Part shown: positions 1 to 10,300 of the stretch, piece by piece
Layout of the letters: the number at the start of each line of letters is the position of its first letter
How positions within the stretch are numbered: position 1 is the first letter of the stretch
DNA from: Leeuwenhoekiella sp.
GTDB taxonomy: Bacteria; Bacteroidota; Bacteroidia; Flavobacteriales; Flavobacteriaceae
Length of the DNA stretch: 64,000 bases
NCBI GenBank assembly: GCA_002708845.1
Contig: PAPI01000001.1
Location: 62,001-126,000, forward strand
Direction: 5' to 3'
The notes under the pieces: model-generated
Database searches by the model: none
Told to the model about the DNA's origin: nothing
What the model saw: the letters and a program-made list of their open reading frames with translations, nothing else
Position numbers and translations under genes: made by a program

Positions 1-2484
1 CGTGTATTCTACTTTAATCATACCCACATTACCACCCGGTTCGTAAGTCTGTAAATATTGGAAATCAGGATCATCTTCATTCCAGAGGCCAATGTTTTTA
101 TGGTCATAAATCACATTAATAGGAGATCCTACAAACCAGAGCTGGCCTTCATTTCGGTCCTGGTTCCCTGCCAAAGAGGTAATTTCATTTCTGTTTGTAT
201 ACAGGTTAATACCAAAATCCCAGGTAAAACCATCAGGATTGTCGAGAATAATTGCATTTAATGCTACCTCAACACCTTTGTTTTCAGTTGAACCAATATT
301 TCCTACGAAAGATCCCACACCTGAAGTTGAAGGTAAGCCAACTCGGTACAGGATGTCATTGGTTTGGGTTGTATAGTATTCGACAGTACCGGAAAGGCGG
401 TTATTAAATAAGCCAAAATCAATACCGTAGTTATACGTTTCTGAAAATTCCCAACCTAATGATGCGTTTGGAAGTTCATTAACAAAATATCCGGTGGCAA
501 AGGTATCTCCAAAATTATAATTACGAATTCCAAGATTTCCCAGTGTTGCATAGTTGTTTACAGCTTGATTTGAAGTTTCACCATAACCTGCACGAAGCTT
601 TAGTTGACTTAACCAGCTCACATCCTGCATAAATTTTTCGTTAGCTACATTCCAACCTAAAGAGATTGCAGGGTAGGTAACCCATTTGTTACCGGGTGCT
701 AACCTTGAAGAACCGTCAGAACGCACAGTAGCAGTCAACAAATAACGATTATCATATTGATAAATAGCTCGACCCATTACTGACTCCAATCCATTTTCAC
801 CATAATCACTTCCATAACCTGTGATGTCTTCAAGTAATGCCGAATCCAGATTGTAGAATAAAAACTGCTCATTAGGAATGTTTCGAGCATTCAAAAATGA
901 ACTTTCTGATTTTGAATTTTGAACCGAGTAAAGCCCTACGATATTTACTTTATGCTTATCTGCAAATGTGCGGTCAAAGGTTACTAAATTTTCAATTACG
1001 TAATCCTGAAAAAGGCTGCTGCTATTTCCAGCACTGTTTGGTGCGAAAGGATCAATATTCCCTACTCCCTGACCATTAAAAAAGCCGTCACGACTGGTAC
1101 GAAGGTTTAAACCTATATTTAGTCTGTATTTTAAACCTTCAACTCCTGGTACACTTACTTCCCCGTAAAGGTTATTATAGGTACCAAAGTCTTTTTGTAG
1201 GTTTACCCGACCCTCACCAAGAGCCTTAACGGTACTTCGAGTGGTAACCCAGAAATCATCGGCAGGCATACTGACTACTCGCTTTAGGGTTCCATCTTCA
1301 TTATAAGGGTCTAGAATAGGTGTTGCACTAAGGTTTCCATAAAGTCCTGTTCCGGCAGCATTGGTAACATTCCAGTTCATAATAGAATTGATTCCAAAAC
1401 GGAAAGCACCGATTTGCTGGTCGATCTGGGCTCTAAGCGAGTAGCGCTGGAAATTTTCCACCGGTAATACAGAAGTTTCTTTAAAATAGCCACCACCAAA
1501 GCTGTAGCTTCCGTTCTCTGTTCCTCCCGAAACACTAAAGTCGTGATTGGTTTGCAATCCCGTACCATAAATAAGATCCTGCCAATCTGTATTTACATTA
1601 GGATCTTCATCGGCACCGTAATTTTGGTAAAGTGGGACACCATCATTTGGTATTGCTGTAGCTTCTCTTAAGGCTACAAATTGAGGGCCATTCATCATAG
1701 GATATTTTGCAAAGACCTCTTTAGTAGCATAATAGGTGTTATAGCTAAATGTTGCTTTTTGACCTTTTTGACCTGTTTTTGTGGTGATTAATATAACCCC
1801 GTTTGCTCCTCTGGAACCATATATCGCGGTAGCAGACGCATCTTTAAGAATATCAATGCTGGCAATATCGTTAATACTAATATCGTTAAGTCCTCCAGAA
1901 AAAGGAATACCATTTAATACGATCAAAGGATCGTTACTTCCTGAAAGGGAACGTACCCCACGTATACGTATTGAACTGTTATTTGCTCCTGGTCTTGTAC
2001 TGGTTGTAGTAATTTGTACACCGGGTGCACGGCCTTGTAAAGCCTGTTGAAAGTTGGCAACCTGTACCTCTTCAAGTTCATCACCGTCAAGAGATACTAC
2101 AGAACCGGTAACCGATTCTTTATTCTGGGTACCGTAACCGATTACAACTACTTCACTTAAGGATTGCAAATCATTTTCTAATACGGCATTTACCTCAGTG
2201 CGATTGTTTACAGGTACTTCTTTGGCTTCGTAACCTACAAAGCTAAATACCAAAACCGCATCTCCGGGTACATTATTAAGTGTGTAATTTCCGTCAAAAT
2301 CGGTAACTGCACCATTGCTGGTTCCTTTGACGACAACGTTTGCGCCTGGAATGGGACCAGTGCCATCGGTTACTGTACCTGTAATTGTTGATTGAGCATA
2401 AATTCCGGAACAGAAAAATACACTTAAGAAGAATAACCCAAGATACCTGAGAGTTTTCTTCTGAAAAAGTAGAACGCTTTCCAT
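1..2484 (-). CDS. SusC/RagA-family TonB-dependent outer membrane receptor, C-terminus cut by window start
   Basis: This is an outer membrane TonB-dependent transporter that would import oligosaccharides with a SusD-like lipoprotein, which should lie beyond the window start. The frame is open for 828 codons from the ATG at 2482-2484. A Sec signal peptide comes first (hydrophobic core, ending near GIYAQ). A CarboxypepD_reg-like beta domain follows (about residues 30-110). Then comes the plug domain, with the SusC hallmarks VVVIGYGTQ, GRAPGVQI, IRIRGVRS and DASATAIYGSRGANGVI, and then the first part of the barrel. Typical SusC proteins have about 1000 residues, so roughly the last fifth is missing. 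It is divergent from the GH3 operon, and the shared upstream region carries a consensus promoter and operator-like dyads. The family call is certain. The substrate is inferred from the neighbouring enzymes. Confidence 0.95.
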   Translation of the reverse strand, partial: MESVLLFQKKTLRYLGLFFLSVFFCSGIYAQSTITGTVTDGTGPIPGANVVVKGTSNGAVTDFDGNYTLNNVPGDAVLVFSFVGYEAKEVPVNNRTEVNAVLENDLQSLSEVVVIGYGTQNKESVTGSVVSLDGDELEEVQVANFQQALQGRAPGVQITTTSTRPGANNSSIRIRGVRSLSGSNDPLIVLNGIPFSGGLNDISINDIASIDILKDASATAIYGSRGANGVILITTKTGQKGQKATFSYNTYYATKEVFAKYPMMNGPQFVALREATAIPNDGVPLYQNYGADEDPNVNTDWQDLIYGTGLQTNHDFSVSGGTENGSYSFGGGYFKETSVLPVENFQRYSLRAQIDQQIGAFRFGINSIMNWNVTNAAGTGLYGNLSATPILDPYNEDGTLKRVVSMPADDFWVTTRSTVKALGEGRVNLQKDFGTYNNLYGEVSVPGVEGLKYRLNIGLNLRTSRDGFFNGQGVGNIDPFAPNSAGNSSSLFQDYVIENLVTFDRTFADKHKVNIVGLYSVQNSKSESSFLNARNIPNEQFLFYNLDSALLEDITGYGSDYGENGLESVMGRAIYQYDNRYLLTATVRSDGSSRLAPGNKWVTYPAISLGWNVANEKFMQDVSWLSQLKLRAGYGETSNQAVNNYATLGNLGIRNYNFGDTFATGYFVNELPNASLGWEFSETYNYGIDFGLFNNRLSGTVEYYTTQTNDILYRVGLPSTSGVGSFVGNIGSTENKGVEVALNAIILDNPDGFTWDFGINLYTNRNEITSLAGNQDRNEGQLWFVGSPINVIYDHKNIGLWNEDDPDFQYLQTYEPGGNVGMIKVEYT

Positions 2485-2680
2485 AAAACTTAGTTTAGAT
2501 TGAATTAATTAGTCATTCGAGTTAAATTGAATTGGTTTTTTTACATAGAGAACCCTAAACTCACGATCAACAAATTTTACAACTCAATCGATTTCGTTTT
2601 TGCGTAATGGAAAGTCGATTATTGAGTATTTAAAATGTATAATTGACGCTTATTGTCTTTTGTACTATATGTTATGTTCT

Positions 2681-2711
2681 CAAATGTATATAAATCACAC
2701 TTATAAAACAA
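2681..2711 (-). promoter_or_regulatory. Predicted Bacteroidota-type promoter of susC
   Basis: Read on the minus strand, TTG (2709-2711) is followed after 20 bases by TACATTTG (2681-2688). This matches the Bacteroidota sigma-ABfr consensus TTG-N(17-23)-TANNTTTG at every defined position. The leader to the susC ATG would be about 190 bases. The TTG lies inside the operator-like dyad at 2709-2718, so a bound regulator would cover the -33 box. Confidence 0.6.
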
Positions 2712-2718
2712 CCGATTG
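2709..2718. promoter_or_regulatory. LacI-type operator-like dyad, copy 1
   Basis: CAACCGATTG is an imperfect palindrome (8 of 10 positions symmetric) around a central CG, the usual form of LacI/GalR-family operators. It overlaps the susC -33 box, which suggests repression. The identical bases extend to CAACCGATTGCG in the copy near 3020. The regulator gene was not found in the window. Confidence 0.5.
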
Positions 2719-3018
2719 CGCAAATTTTTGTTAAGATTATATTAATGCAATAATATGAATTTAAATAATACTGATTATCAGAGTCTTGTATGGGTTTACT
2801 ATTTGTATTTTTTGAAAAAGTAAATCCTGAGCGAGAATATTCTGAATAAAGTAAATCGCCATAACAGTGAGAGCAAGAGCTTGCTTTTCCTATTTTGAAT
2901 AGCAGGCTGGATCAAATGACTTCTTGATTTAAAAAACATTGGGGAAGAAAATAAAACCTAACCATCATTACTTATATGTTTTAAAAATGATGATAAAGTG
3001 CTAAATTATTTTTAGTTT

Positions 3019-3030
3019 GCAACCGATTGC
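3019..3030. promoter_or_regulatory. LacI-type operator-like dyad, copy 2
   Basis: GCAACCGATTGC has 10 of 12 symmetric positions around a central CG. It repeats the CAACCGATTGCG core of the copy at 2709. It follows immediately after a near-consensus -7 box (TTAGTTTG, 3012-3019), the position expected for a repressor of the GH3-esterase-FG-GAP operon. Confidence 0.5.
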
Positions 3031-3096
3031 GTAAAACTTTTATCTTTCTTATTTCTGAAATACAAAAGTCTTGAATATTAAATCGCTTAAACTAAA

Positions 3097-5370
3097 ATGG
3101 ATATGAATAAACTCTTCTACTACCCAATAGTATTTTTTGCCGCTTCTTTATTAATGTCGTCTTGCAACACGGAGCAAAAGGAATCTTCGCAAACGATTGA
3201 AAAAATGCAATATGCAGATCCAGAGTTTCCATTTTATGATACTTCTTTATCTGTAGATGAGCGCGTAGCCGATTTGATTTCGAGATTGTCTCTTGAAGAA
3301 AAAGCAGCTCAGATGATGAACAGTACTCCGGCAATAGAGCGACTGGGAATCCCGCCTTACGATTATTGGAATGAGGCGCTTCATGGGGTTGGAAGGGCTT
3401 CTGCAGCTACAGTTTTTCCGCAGGCTATAGGAATAGGTGCCACCTTTGATGCAGATCTGGCTTATCGTATCTCCAATGCTATATCAGACGAGGCACGGGC
3501 TTTATACAATGCAACCAGTGAAAAAGGATTGTACAATCGATATAACGGTCTGAGTTTCTGGACACCCAATATCAATATATTTAGAGACCCGCGTTGGGGG
3601 AGAGGACAGGAGACTTACGGTGAAGACCCGTATTTAATGTCTTTAATTGGAGTTGCTTTTGTCAAAGGCCTGCAGGGCGATGATCCCGATCATTTAAAAA
3701 CTGCTGCCTGTGCCAAACACTTCGCCGTACACAGCGGACCTGAACAATTGCGCCATGAATTTAATGCTACGGCAAGCTTAAAAGATATGTATGAAACCTA
3801 TTTGCCGGCTTTTGAAGCTTTGGTAAATGAAAATGTGGAGGCTGTAATGTGTGCTTACAACAGTACTAATGGCGAACCTTGCTGTACTAATAAGTATTTA
3901 CTGGATGAGGTATTGCGAAAAAATTGGAATTTTGACGGACACATTCTGAGCGATTGTGCGGCTTTAGTAGATTTATATGTAGCAAAAGGTCAGGGTGGGC
4001 ACGGTACCGCGCCTTCTAAGGCCGGTGCTGCGGCTATGGCAGTAAAAAGCGGAGTAAGTTTAAACTGTGGTGACACGTATAGTGCATTGCCTGAAGCTGT
4101 TCAGCAGGGCCTGATTACCGAAGCGGAAATAGATGAGCAGTTAGCGCTCTTGCTCAAGACACGTTTCAAGCTGGGACTATTCGATCCAAGAGGAAGCAAC
4201 AAATACGATTCGCTTTCACTTGATGTAGTCAACAATGACGAACACCGTGCTCTGGCGCGCGAATCTGCACAAAAAAGTATCGTGCTTCTAAAGAATGACG
4301 GAATTCTTCCCCTTAAAAAAGACCTTCCCAAGTATTTCCTAACCGGGCCTAATGCTACGAGTACCGAAGTACTTCTAGGCAATTATTATGGAGTAAACTC
4401 TAATATGGTTACCATTTTAGAAGGTATCAGCGCAGCAATAAGTCCTACGAGTCAGTTGCAATACCGCCAGGGTGCTATGTTGAATAAAGATTCCAGAAAC
4501 CCCATTAATTATGCGACCGGTAATGCGGCGAACAGCGATGTGACGCTGGTAGTTTTGGGTCTTTCAAGCACGCTTCAGGGTGAAGAAGGCGACTCTATAG
4601 ATTCTGATACTGCGGGTGATCGTTTAGATTATGGTTTACCGCCTAATCAAATTCAATATCTGGAGGATTTAAGAGCGATGGCTGATAGAAACCCTGAAGA
4701 TCGCAAACCACTTATTGCCATTGTAACCGGCGGAAGTCCTGTAGATCTTTCCAAAGTTCAGGAACTGGCAGACGCCGTGCTTTATGTCTGGTACCCTGGT
4801 GAAGAAGGAGGCACTGCAATTGCAGATGTACTTTTTGGTGATGTGTCACCATCTGGGAGATTACCTATTACGTTTCCAAAATCTTTAGATCAGTTACCTG
4901 CTTATGATGATTATTCTATGGAAGGTCGTACGTATAAATATATGAATGAAGAGCCGATGTATCCGTTTGGATTTGGACTTAGCTATACGCAATTTGAATA
5001 CAGCGACGCTACTCTTGATAAGACAGAACTTTCTGCAGAAGAGTCTGTAAGCCTCGAGGTAACTGTTAAAAATACCGGAAAAGTAAAGTCAGACGAAGTG
5101 GTTCAGGTTTATATTTCTGATTTGGAAGCTTCAGTACGTGTGCCGAATTCTCAATTTATAAATACCCGCCGTGTTACACTAGAACCCGGTGCTTCTGAAA
5201 AAGTTACATTTGAGATTAAGCCTGAAAGTTTTCAGGTTGTTCAGGAAGATGGATCTAAAATTATTGAACCCGGTAAATTCAGACTATATGTTGGGGGATC
5301 AAGCCCTATGACACGTAGCGCGGAATTGGGTGCTTCTAAAATGGCTGAAGTAGAATTTGCAGTAAATTAA
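3097..5370 (+). CDS. Glycoside hydrolase family 3 lipoprotein (beta-glucosidase/beta-xylosidase type)
   Basis: This exo-acting beta-glycosidase removes terminal beta-linked glucose or xylose from oligosaccharides. Residues 1-22 are a lipoprotein signal with lipobox MSSC (Cys23), so it is probably anchored to a membrane facing the periplasm or surface. The GH3 N-terminal barrel covers about 45-360, with FRDPRWGRGQETYGEDPYL (162-180), AKHFAVHSGPE and the nucleophile Asp286 in LSDCA. The C-terminal sandwich domain follows, with the likely acid/base Glu in GEEGD (496-497). A fibronectin-III-like domain ends the protein (about 660-745). The 757 residues are usual for the family. A second ATG two codons later (3103) is an equally possible start. 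It is the first gene of a plus-strand run, 6 bases before the esterase gene. GH3 is certain. The neighbouring GH31 and esterase favour xylose-containing glycans, but glucosidase activity is not excluded. Confidence 0.93.
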   Translation: MDMNKLFYYPIVFFAASLLMSSCNTEQKESSQTIEKMQYADPEFPFYDTSLSVDERVADLISRLSLEEKAAQMMNSTPAIERLGIPPYDYWNEALHGVGRASAATVFPQAIGIGATFDADLAYRISNAISDEARALYNATSEKGLYNRYNGLSFWTPNINIFRDPRWGRGQETYGEDPYLMSLIGVAFVKGLQGDDPDHLKTAACAKHFAVHSGPEQLRHEFNATASLKDMYETYLPAFEALVNENVEAVMCAYNSTNGEPCCTNKYLLDEVLRKNWNFDGHILSDCAALVDLYVAKGQGGHGTAPSKAGAAAMAVKSGVSLNCGDTYSALPEAVQQGLITEAEIDEQLALLLKTRFKLGLFDPRGSNKYDSLSLDVVNNDEHRALARESAQKSIVLLKNDGILPLKKDLPKYFLTGPNATSTEVLLGNYYGVNSNMVTILEGISAAISPTSQLQYRQGAMLNKDSRNPINYATGNAANSDVTLVVLGLSSTLQGEEGDSIDSDTAGDRLDYGLPPNQIQYLEDLRAMADRNPEDRKPLIAIVTGGSPVDLSKVQELADAVLYVWYPGEEGGTAIADVLFGDVSPSGRLPITFPKSLDQLPAYDDYSMEGRTYKYMNEEPMYPFGFGLSYTQFEYSDATLDKTELSAEESVSLEVTVKNTGKVKSDEVVQVYISDLEASVRVPNSQFINTRRVTLEPGASEKVTFEIKPESFQVVQEDGSKIIEPGKFRLYVGGSSPMTRSAELGASKMAEVEFAVN

Positions 5371-5376
5371 AAACAC

Positions 5377-7335
5377 ATGAGGTTTAAAAGAATAACCGGT
5401 ATTACCCTTTTTATTTTATGCTTAAGTTTTTCAGTACAGGCTGAAGTAAAATTACCCGTTTTAATAAGTGACGGAATGGTGTTGCAGCGGGATGCAAAAG
5501 TGCCGGTTTGGGGCTGGGCAGACCCCGGTGAAAAAATTACACTTTCGTTTAAAGGAAAGAAATATAAAACCACCACCGCTAAAGATGGAAAATGGAGCAT
5601 AAAACTCCCTAAAATGAAAGCCGGTGGACCGTTTAAAATGACCATTTCAGGTAAAAATGAGCTTGAAGTCAATGATATTTTAATTGGAGACGTGTGGTTG
5701 TGCACCGGTCAGTCTAATATGGTGCATCAGCTTGATATTCACGATGTGCGCTACGCGGAAGAAATTGCTAGCGCAAATAATCCCAACATTAGACATTTCA
5801 AAGTGCCTACCACACCGGTTTTGTCCGGTCCTGAAAATGATCTCACAGGCGGCGAATGGCAAAAAGCTGTGGGGGAGGAAGTCCGCCCTTTTTCGGCGGT
5901 GGCATATTTCTTTGCTAAAAAAATCTATGAAAAATACCAGATTCCTATTGGTTTAATTAATGCCAGCGTAGGCGGTACTCCTATTGAAGCCTGGATTCCC
6001 GAAGAAGGCTATACCAACTTTCCTGAAAAACTTGAGATCATTGAAGAAAATAAAAATACTGCGTTTGTAAACCGCCAGAAGCAATTGCAACCCGTTAATT
6101 CTGGGCCTAAAGAAATCAGGGATAAGGGTTTGACAGGAGCGCTTCCCTGGTATGATGTGAACTTTGAACCTAAAAACTGGAGACGAATTAATATACCGGG
6201 TTACTGGGAAGATCAGGGAATTAAGGATCTAAACGGCGTAGTCTGGTATCGCAGAGAAGTAGAAATCCCAAAGTCTATGGTCGGTAAAAAAGCCCGACTT
6301 TTTATGGGACGTATTGTAGATGCCGATGAGGTGTATATCAATGGCATATTGGTGGGGAATAAAACCTATCAATACCCGCAACGGCGCTATGATGTGCCAG
6401 ACGTTTTATTAAAGCCCGGAAAGAATACGTTTACGATCAAAGTCACTAATTATAATGGAAAAGGAGGTTTTGTACCCGATAAACCCTATTACATTTTTAC
6501 CGAGCAGGATACTGTTGACCTCAAGGGCTACTGGCAGTATAAAGTAGGTGAGGTGTTTAAACCTTTTGATCGATCAGCATTTGCAAACAGGGATTCTGGA
6601 GAGCGCGTACGTCGCATTAATCCACAAAATGAACCTGCTGCCCTATATAACGGAATGATAGCGCCTTATGTGCAATTACCGGTCAAAGGTATTTTGTGGT
6701 ATCAGGGCGAAAGCAACACGGGTAATCCTCAAGTTTACGATGAATATATGACGGCCTTAATTTCAGGCTTGCGCAGTGTTTTGCAGCAGCCCGAAGCACC
6801 TTTTATATATGCACAGTTGCCTAATTTTATGGATGTTTCCTATTTACCGGAGGAAAGCAGTTGGGCCGAATTGAGGGAGTCGCAACTTAAAGCCTTGCAG
6901 AATTCCAATACGGCGATGACGGTAAATATTGATTTGGGCGAATGGAATGATATTCACCCGGACAATAAAAAGGATGTGGGGGAGCGTATGGCACTGGCAG
7001 GATTGAAGTTGGCCTATAATGAAGATTTGGTATATTCCGGTCCCATTTATAAAAGCTCCTCCGTTGAAGATGGTAAAGTGATTTTGACATTTGAACATAC
7101 AGGAAGTGGTCTGGTAAGTAATGATGGTGAACCTCTGAGCGAATTTGCTCTTGCAGGGCAAGACGGTAAATTTGTGTGGGCCAATGCAAAAATTGAAGGA
7201 GATCGCGTTATCGTTTGGAGTGATGAGATCCCCGAACCAAAGTATTTACGCTATGCCTGGGCAGATAACCCGGACAATCCCAATTTATACAATAAGGAAG
7301 GTTTACCGGCTTCACCCTTTAGAATTGAGTTATAA
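5377..7335 (+). CDS. Sialate O-acetylesterase-like (SASA/CE20-type) carbohydrate esterase
   Basis: This SGNH-like esterase probably removes acetyl groups from a polysaccharide so that neighbouring glycosidases can work. It has a Sec signal peptide (residues 1-22, ending QAE). The GQSNM motif at 111-115 carries the nucleophile Ser113. Further hallmarks are the block WYQGESNT and the catalytic His in NDIHPDNK near the C-terminus. Between them (about 255-350) lies a jelly-roll insert resembling the sugar-binding domain of GH2 enzymes (VVWYRREVEIP, DEVYINGILVG), the architecture of CE20-type xyloglucan acetylesterases. The gene starts 6 bases after the GH3 stop, so co-transcription and probably coupling are likely. 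The name sialate esterase is historical for this family; there is no other sign of sialic acid metabolism here. Confidence 0.88.
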   Translation: MRFKRITGITLFILCLSFSVQAEVKLPVLISDGMVLQRDAKVPVWGWADPGEKITLSFKGKKYKTTTAKDGKWSIKLPKMKAGGPFKMTISGKNELEVNDILIGDVWLCTGQSNMVHQLDIHDVRYAEEIASANNPNIRHFKVPTTPVLSGPENDLTGGEWQKAVGEEVRPFSAVAYFFAKKIYEKYQIPIGLINASVGGTPIEAWIPEEGYTNFPEKLEIIEENKNTAFVNRQKQLQPVNSGPKEIRDKGLTGALPWYDVNFEPKNWRRINIPGYWEDQGIKDLNGVVWYRREVEIPKSMVGKKARLFMGRIVDADEVYINGILVGNKTYQYPQRRYDVPDVLLKPGKNTFTIKVTNYNGKGGFVPDKPYYIFTEQDTVDLKGYWQYKVGEVFKPFDRSAFANRDSGERVRRINPQNEPAALYNGMIAPYVQLPVKGILWYQGESNTGNPQVYDEYMTALISGLRSVLQQPEAPFIYAQLPNFMDVSYLPEESSWAELRESQLKALQNSNTAMTVNIDLGEWNDIHPDNKKDVGERMALAGLKLAYNEDLVYSGPIYKSSSVEDGKVILTFEHTGSGLVSNDGEPLSEFALAGQDGKFVWANAKIEGDRVIVWSDEIPEPKYLRYAWADNPDNPNLYNKEGLPASPFRIEL

Positions 7336-7365
7336 CTCGCACAAAACCCATTAATTGAATATTTT

Positions 7366-10300
7366 ATGATGCGCTTGACTTATTTTTTTGTTGTGGTTGC
7401 GTTTGCAGGGATAATGTACTCCTGTAAAGACTCGGGTTTTCAGAAAAAGACGAGCACGGCAGAAACGCTTTTTACCGAAATCTCAAATGAAGACTCCGGG
7501 ATTCATTTTAAAAATACCGTGACCGAAACGGCGGCTTTCAACATCCTTAATTATTACGATATGTATAATGGAGGCGGTGTAGCTATAGGTGACGTAAATA
7601 ATGATGGTTTGGAAGATGTGTATTTCACTTCAAACCAAAATTCGAATAAGCTTTACCTGAATAAAGGAGATTTTAAATTTGACGATATTACTGAATCAGC
7701 CGATGTGGCAGATGCCGAAGGCTGGACGACCGGGGTCACGATGATCGACATCAATACAGATGGCTGGTTGGATATTTACGTCTGTAAATCGGCTTCTCTG
7801 GATAACAGTTTAGAACGGCGAAATAAGCTGTTTATCAATCAAAAAGACGGCACCTTTACCGAGGAAGCTGCCAAGTGGGGCCTGGCTGACGATGGTTTTT
7901 CTATTCAGGCGTATTTTCTGGATTATGATCAGGATGGCGATCTTGATATGTATTTGATCAACCATCGCGATGACTTTTTAAATTCGGTTGACCTCAATGC
8001 CATTGTCAATGACGAGCAGTTTTACCCGCAAACTTCAGATCACCTGTACCGCAATGACGGCTCAGGTTTTACCGATGTAACTCCGGGTAGCGGTTTGATC
8101 AACAAAGAATTCAGCCTGAGTGCTTCTATCGGAGATTTTAATAATGACGGCTGGCCTGATATTTTTGTAGCTAACGACTTCATCACGCCCGATAAGCTGT
8201 ACATCAACAATAAAAACGGCACGTTTGCTAATGAGATCAATACCAAAATGAAGCACATCTCGTACAGCAGTATGGGCTCAGATTTTGCCGATGTCAACAA
8301 CGACTTTTTACCCGATTTACTGGTTTTAGATATGTCTGCGGAAGATCATCAGCGCGGAAAACAAAATATGGCCAGTATGAACACCGAAGGATTCTGGTGG
8401 ATTGTTGAGGCCGGCTTCCATTACCCGTATATGTCCAACGTTCTTAGTTTAAACAACGGGAATGGCTATTTTACCGATATCGCTCAGGTTTCCGGAGTGT
8501 CAAAAACCGACTGGAGCTGGGCGCCACTCATTGCCGATTTTGACGGCGATGGCTTCAAAGATATTTTCATCACAAACGGAATCAAACGCGAGATTGCCAA
8601 TCAGGATTTTGGCAGGTTTCTCGATGCCAACGAGGGTTCGCTGGAGCAAATGCCTATTGACAGCATTCTCAAGGAAATGCCTTCAGATAAGCTTCAGAAT
8701 TATGCTTTTAAAAACAACAAAGACCTTTCCTTTAAAAAAGTGATCGAAGACTGGGGTTTTACTCAGGCGGTGAACTCAAATGGAGTGGCTTACGGGGATC
8801 TGGATAACGATGGTGATCTGGATCTGGTTGTAAACAATCTGGAGGATGAGGCCGGTATTTACCGCAACAATTCCACAGCAAATTATATAAGTGTTAAGCT
8901 GAAGGGCGATGCCAAAAATCCACAGGCTATAGGTTCTAAGGTAAAAGTGTTTACAGACAGCACGCAGCAATATCAGGAACTCTATTTATCACGGGGATAT
9001 CAATCTTCCGTTTCTCCGGTTTTGAATTTTGGGGTAGGAGAAGAGCAGCAAATCTCAAAAATAGAAGTGGTTTGGAATACCGGGAAAGTTTCAGTTTTAG
9101 AAAATATTCAGGCCAATCAAATCCTCAGCTTATCTGAGGCTGAGGCCACAAATTCAGTTGAAACGCCTTATGAGCGTCCTGAACATTTTGAGCGTATTGA
9201 TCCGCGAGAGCTTGGTTTGACCTATGCGCATGAAGAAAATGATTTTAACGATTTTTCACGGCAGGTATTATTACCTCAAAAACAATCGCAGCAAGGTCCG
9301 GCTTTTGAAGTGACAGATGTAAATAATGACGGACTTGAAGACCTATTTCTGGGTGGTGGTCCCGGCCAGGCAGCTCAGTTGTTCATTCAGCAAAAGGATG
9401 GAAAATTTGAACAAATCCCACAAGCCGCTTTTGAATCAGATAAAGCTTATGAAGATAATGGAGCGCATTTTTTTGATGCAGACGGAGATGGCGATTTGGA
9501 TTTATATGTCGCCAGCAGCGGTTATGAGCTTGCGGAAAATGATAGCAAACTACAGGACCGATTCTACCTGAATGACGGTAAGGGAAGTTTTAGCGCTTCT
9601 TCGGCTTTGCCAAAAATGCTCACAGGATCTAAAGCGGTTGTTTCTTTAGATTACGATCAGGACGGTGATCTTGATTTGATTGTGGGCGGTAGAATTGTTC
9701 CCGGAAAATATCCGCTGTCTCCGCGTTCTTATATTTTAGAAAATCAAGGCGGTAAATTTGTAGATGTCACCAAAACGGTTGCACCAGATTTTGCTGAAGC
9801 GGGATTGATAAATGATCTCCTTTTGTCGGACTATGATGGGGACGGCGATCCCGATTTGATGGTAGCAGGGGAGTGGATGCCCATTACGGTCTTTGAGAAT
9901 CAAAACGGAAGCTTTCAGCCTTCAGAAATAGAAGCGTTAAAAGAGACATCCGGCTGGTGGAATAGCATTGCTGAAATTGATTTTGACCAGGATGGCGATT
10001 TGGATTATTTCGTAGGAAACCTGGGTGCAAATAATAAGTTTCATCCTTCTTCAGAAAAGCCGCTGCATATCTACGGTAACAATTTTGACGGAGATGCCAA
10101 TTACGATATGATTTTGAGTAAGGTGTACAAGGGCAGCCTGGTGCCCGTTCGCGGCAAGGAATGTTCTACGATGCAGAATTCTTTTGTAAGCGAAAAAATC
10201 AAAACCTATAAAGAGTTTGCCAATTCTACACTAACTGATATTTACGGCAGCGAGCAGATTGCTAATTCGTATCACAAACAAGCTACCGAATTTGAATCGG

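Larger units (their letters stand above)
2485..3096. promoter_or_regulatory. Divergent control region between susC and the GH3 operon
   Basis: This 612-base AT-rich region has no convincing gene. It holds the predicted susC promoter (2681-2711) and two copies of a LacI-type dyad sharing the core CAACCGATTGCG (from 2709 and from 3020). The second copy lies about 65 bases before the GH3 start codon, just after TTAGTTTG (3012-3019), which is one mismatch from the -7 consensus. The two copies are about 311 bases apart, so one regulator could control both directions. Confidence 0.6.

Noticed and set aside
5377-7335. True sialic acid metabolism
   Set aside because: Only the family name suggests it; no sialidase, lyase or transporter is present, and the setting is hemicellulose.
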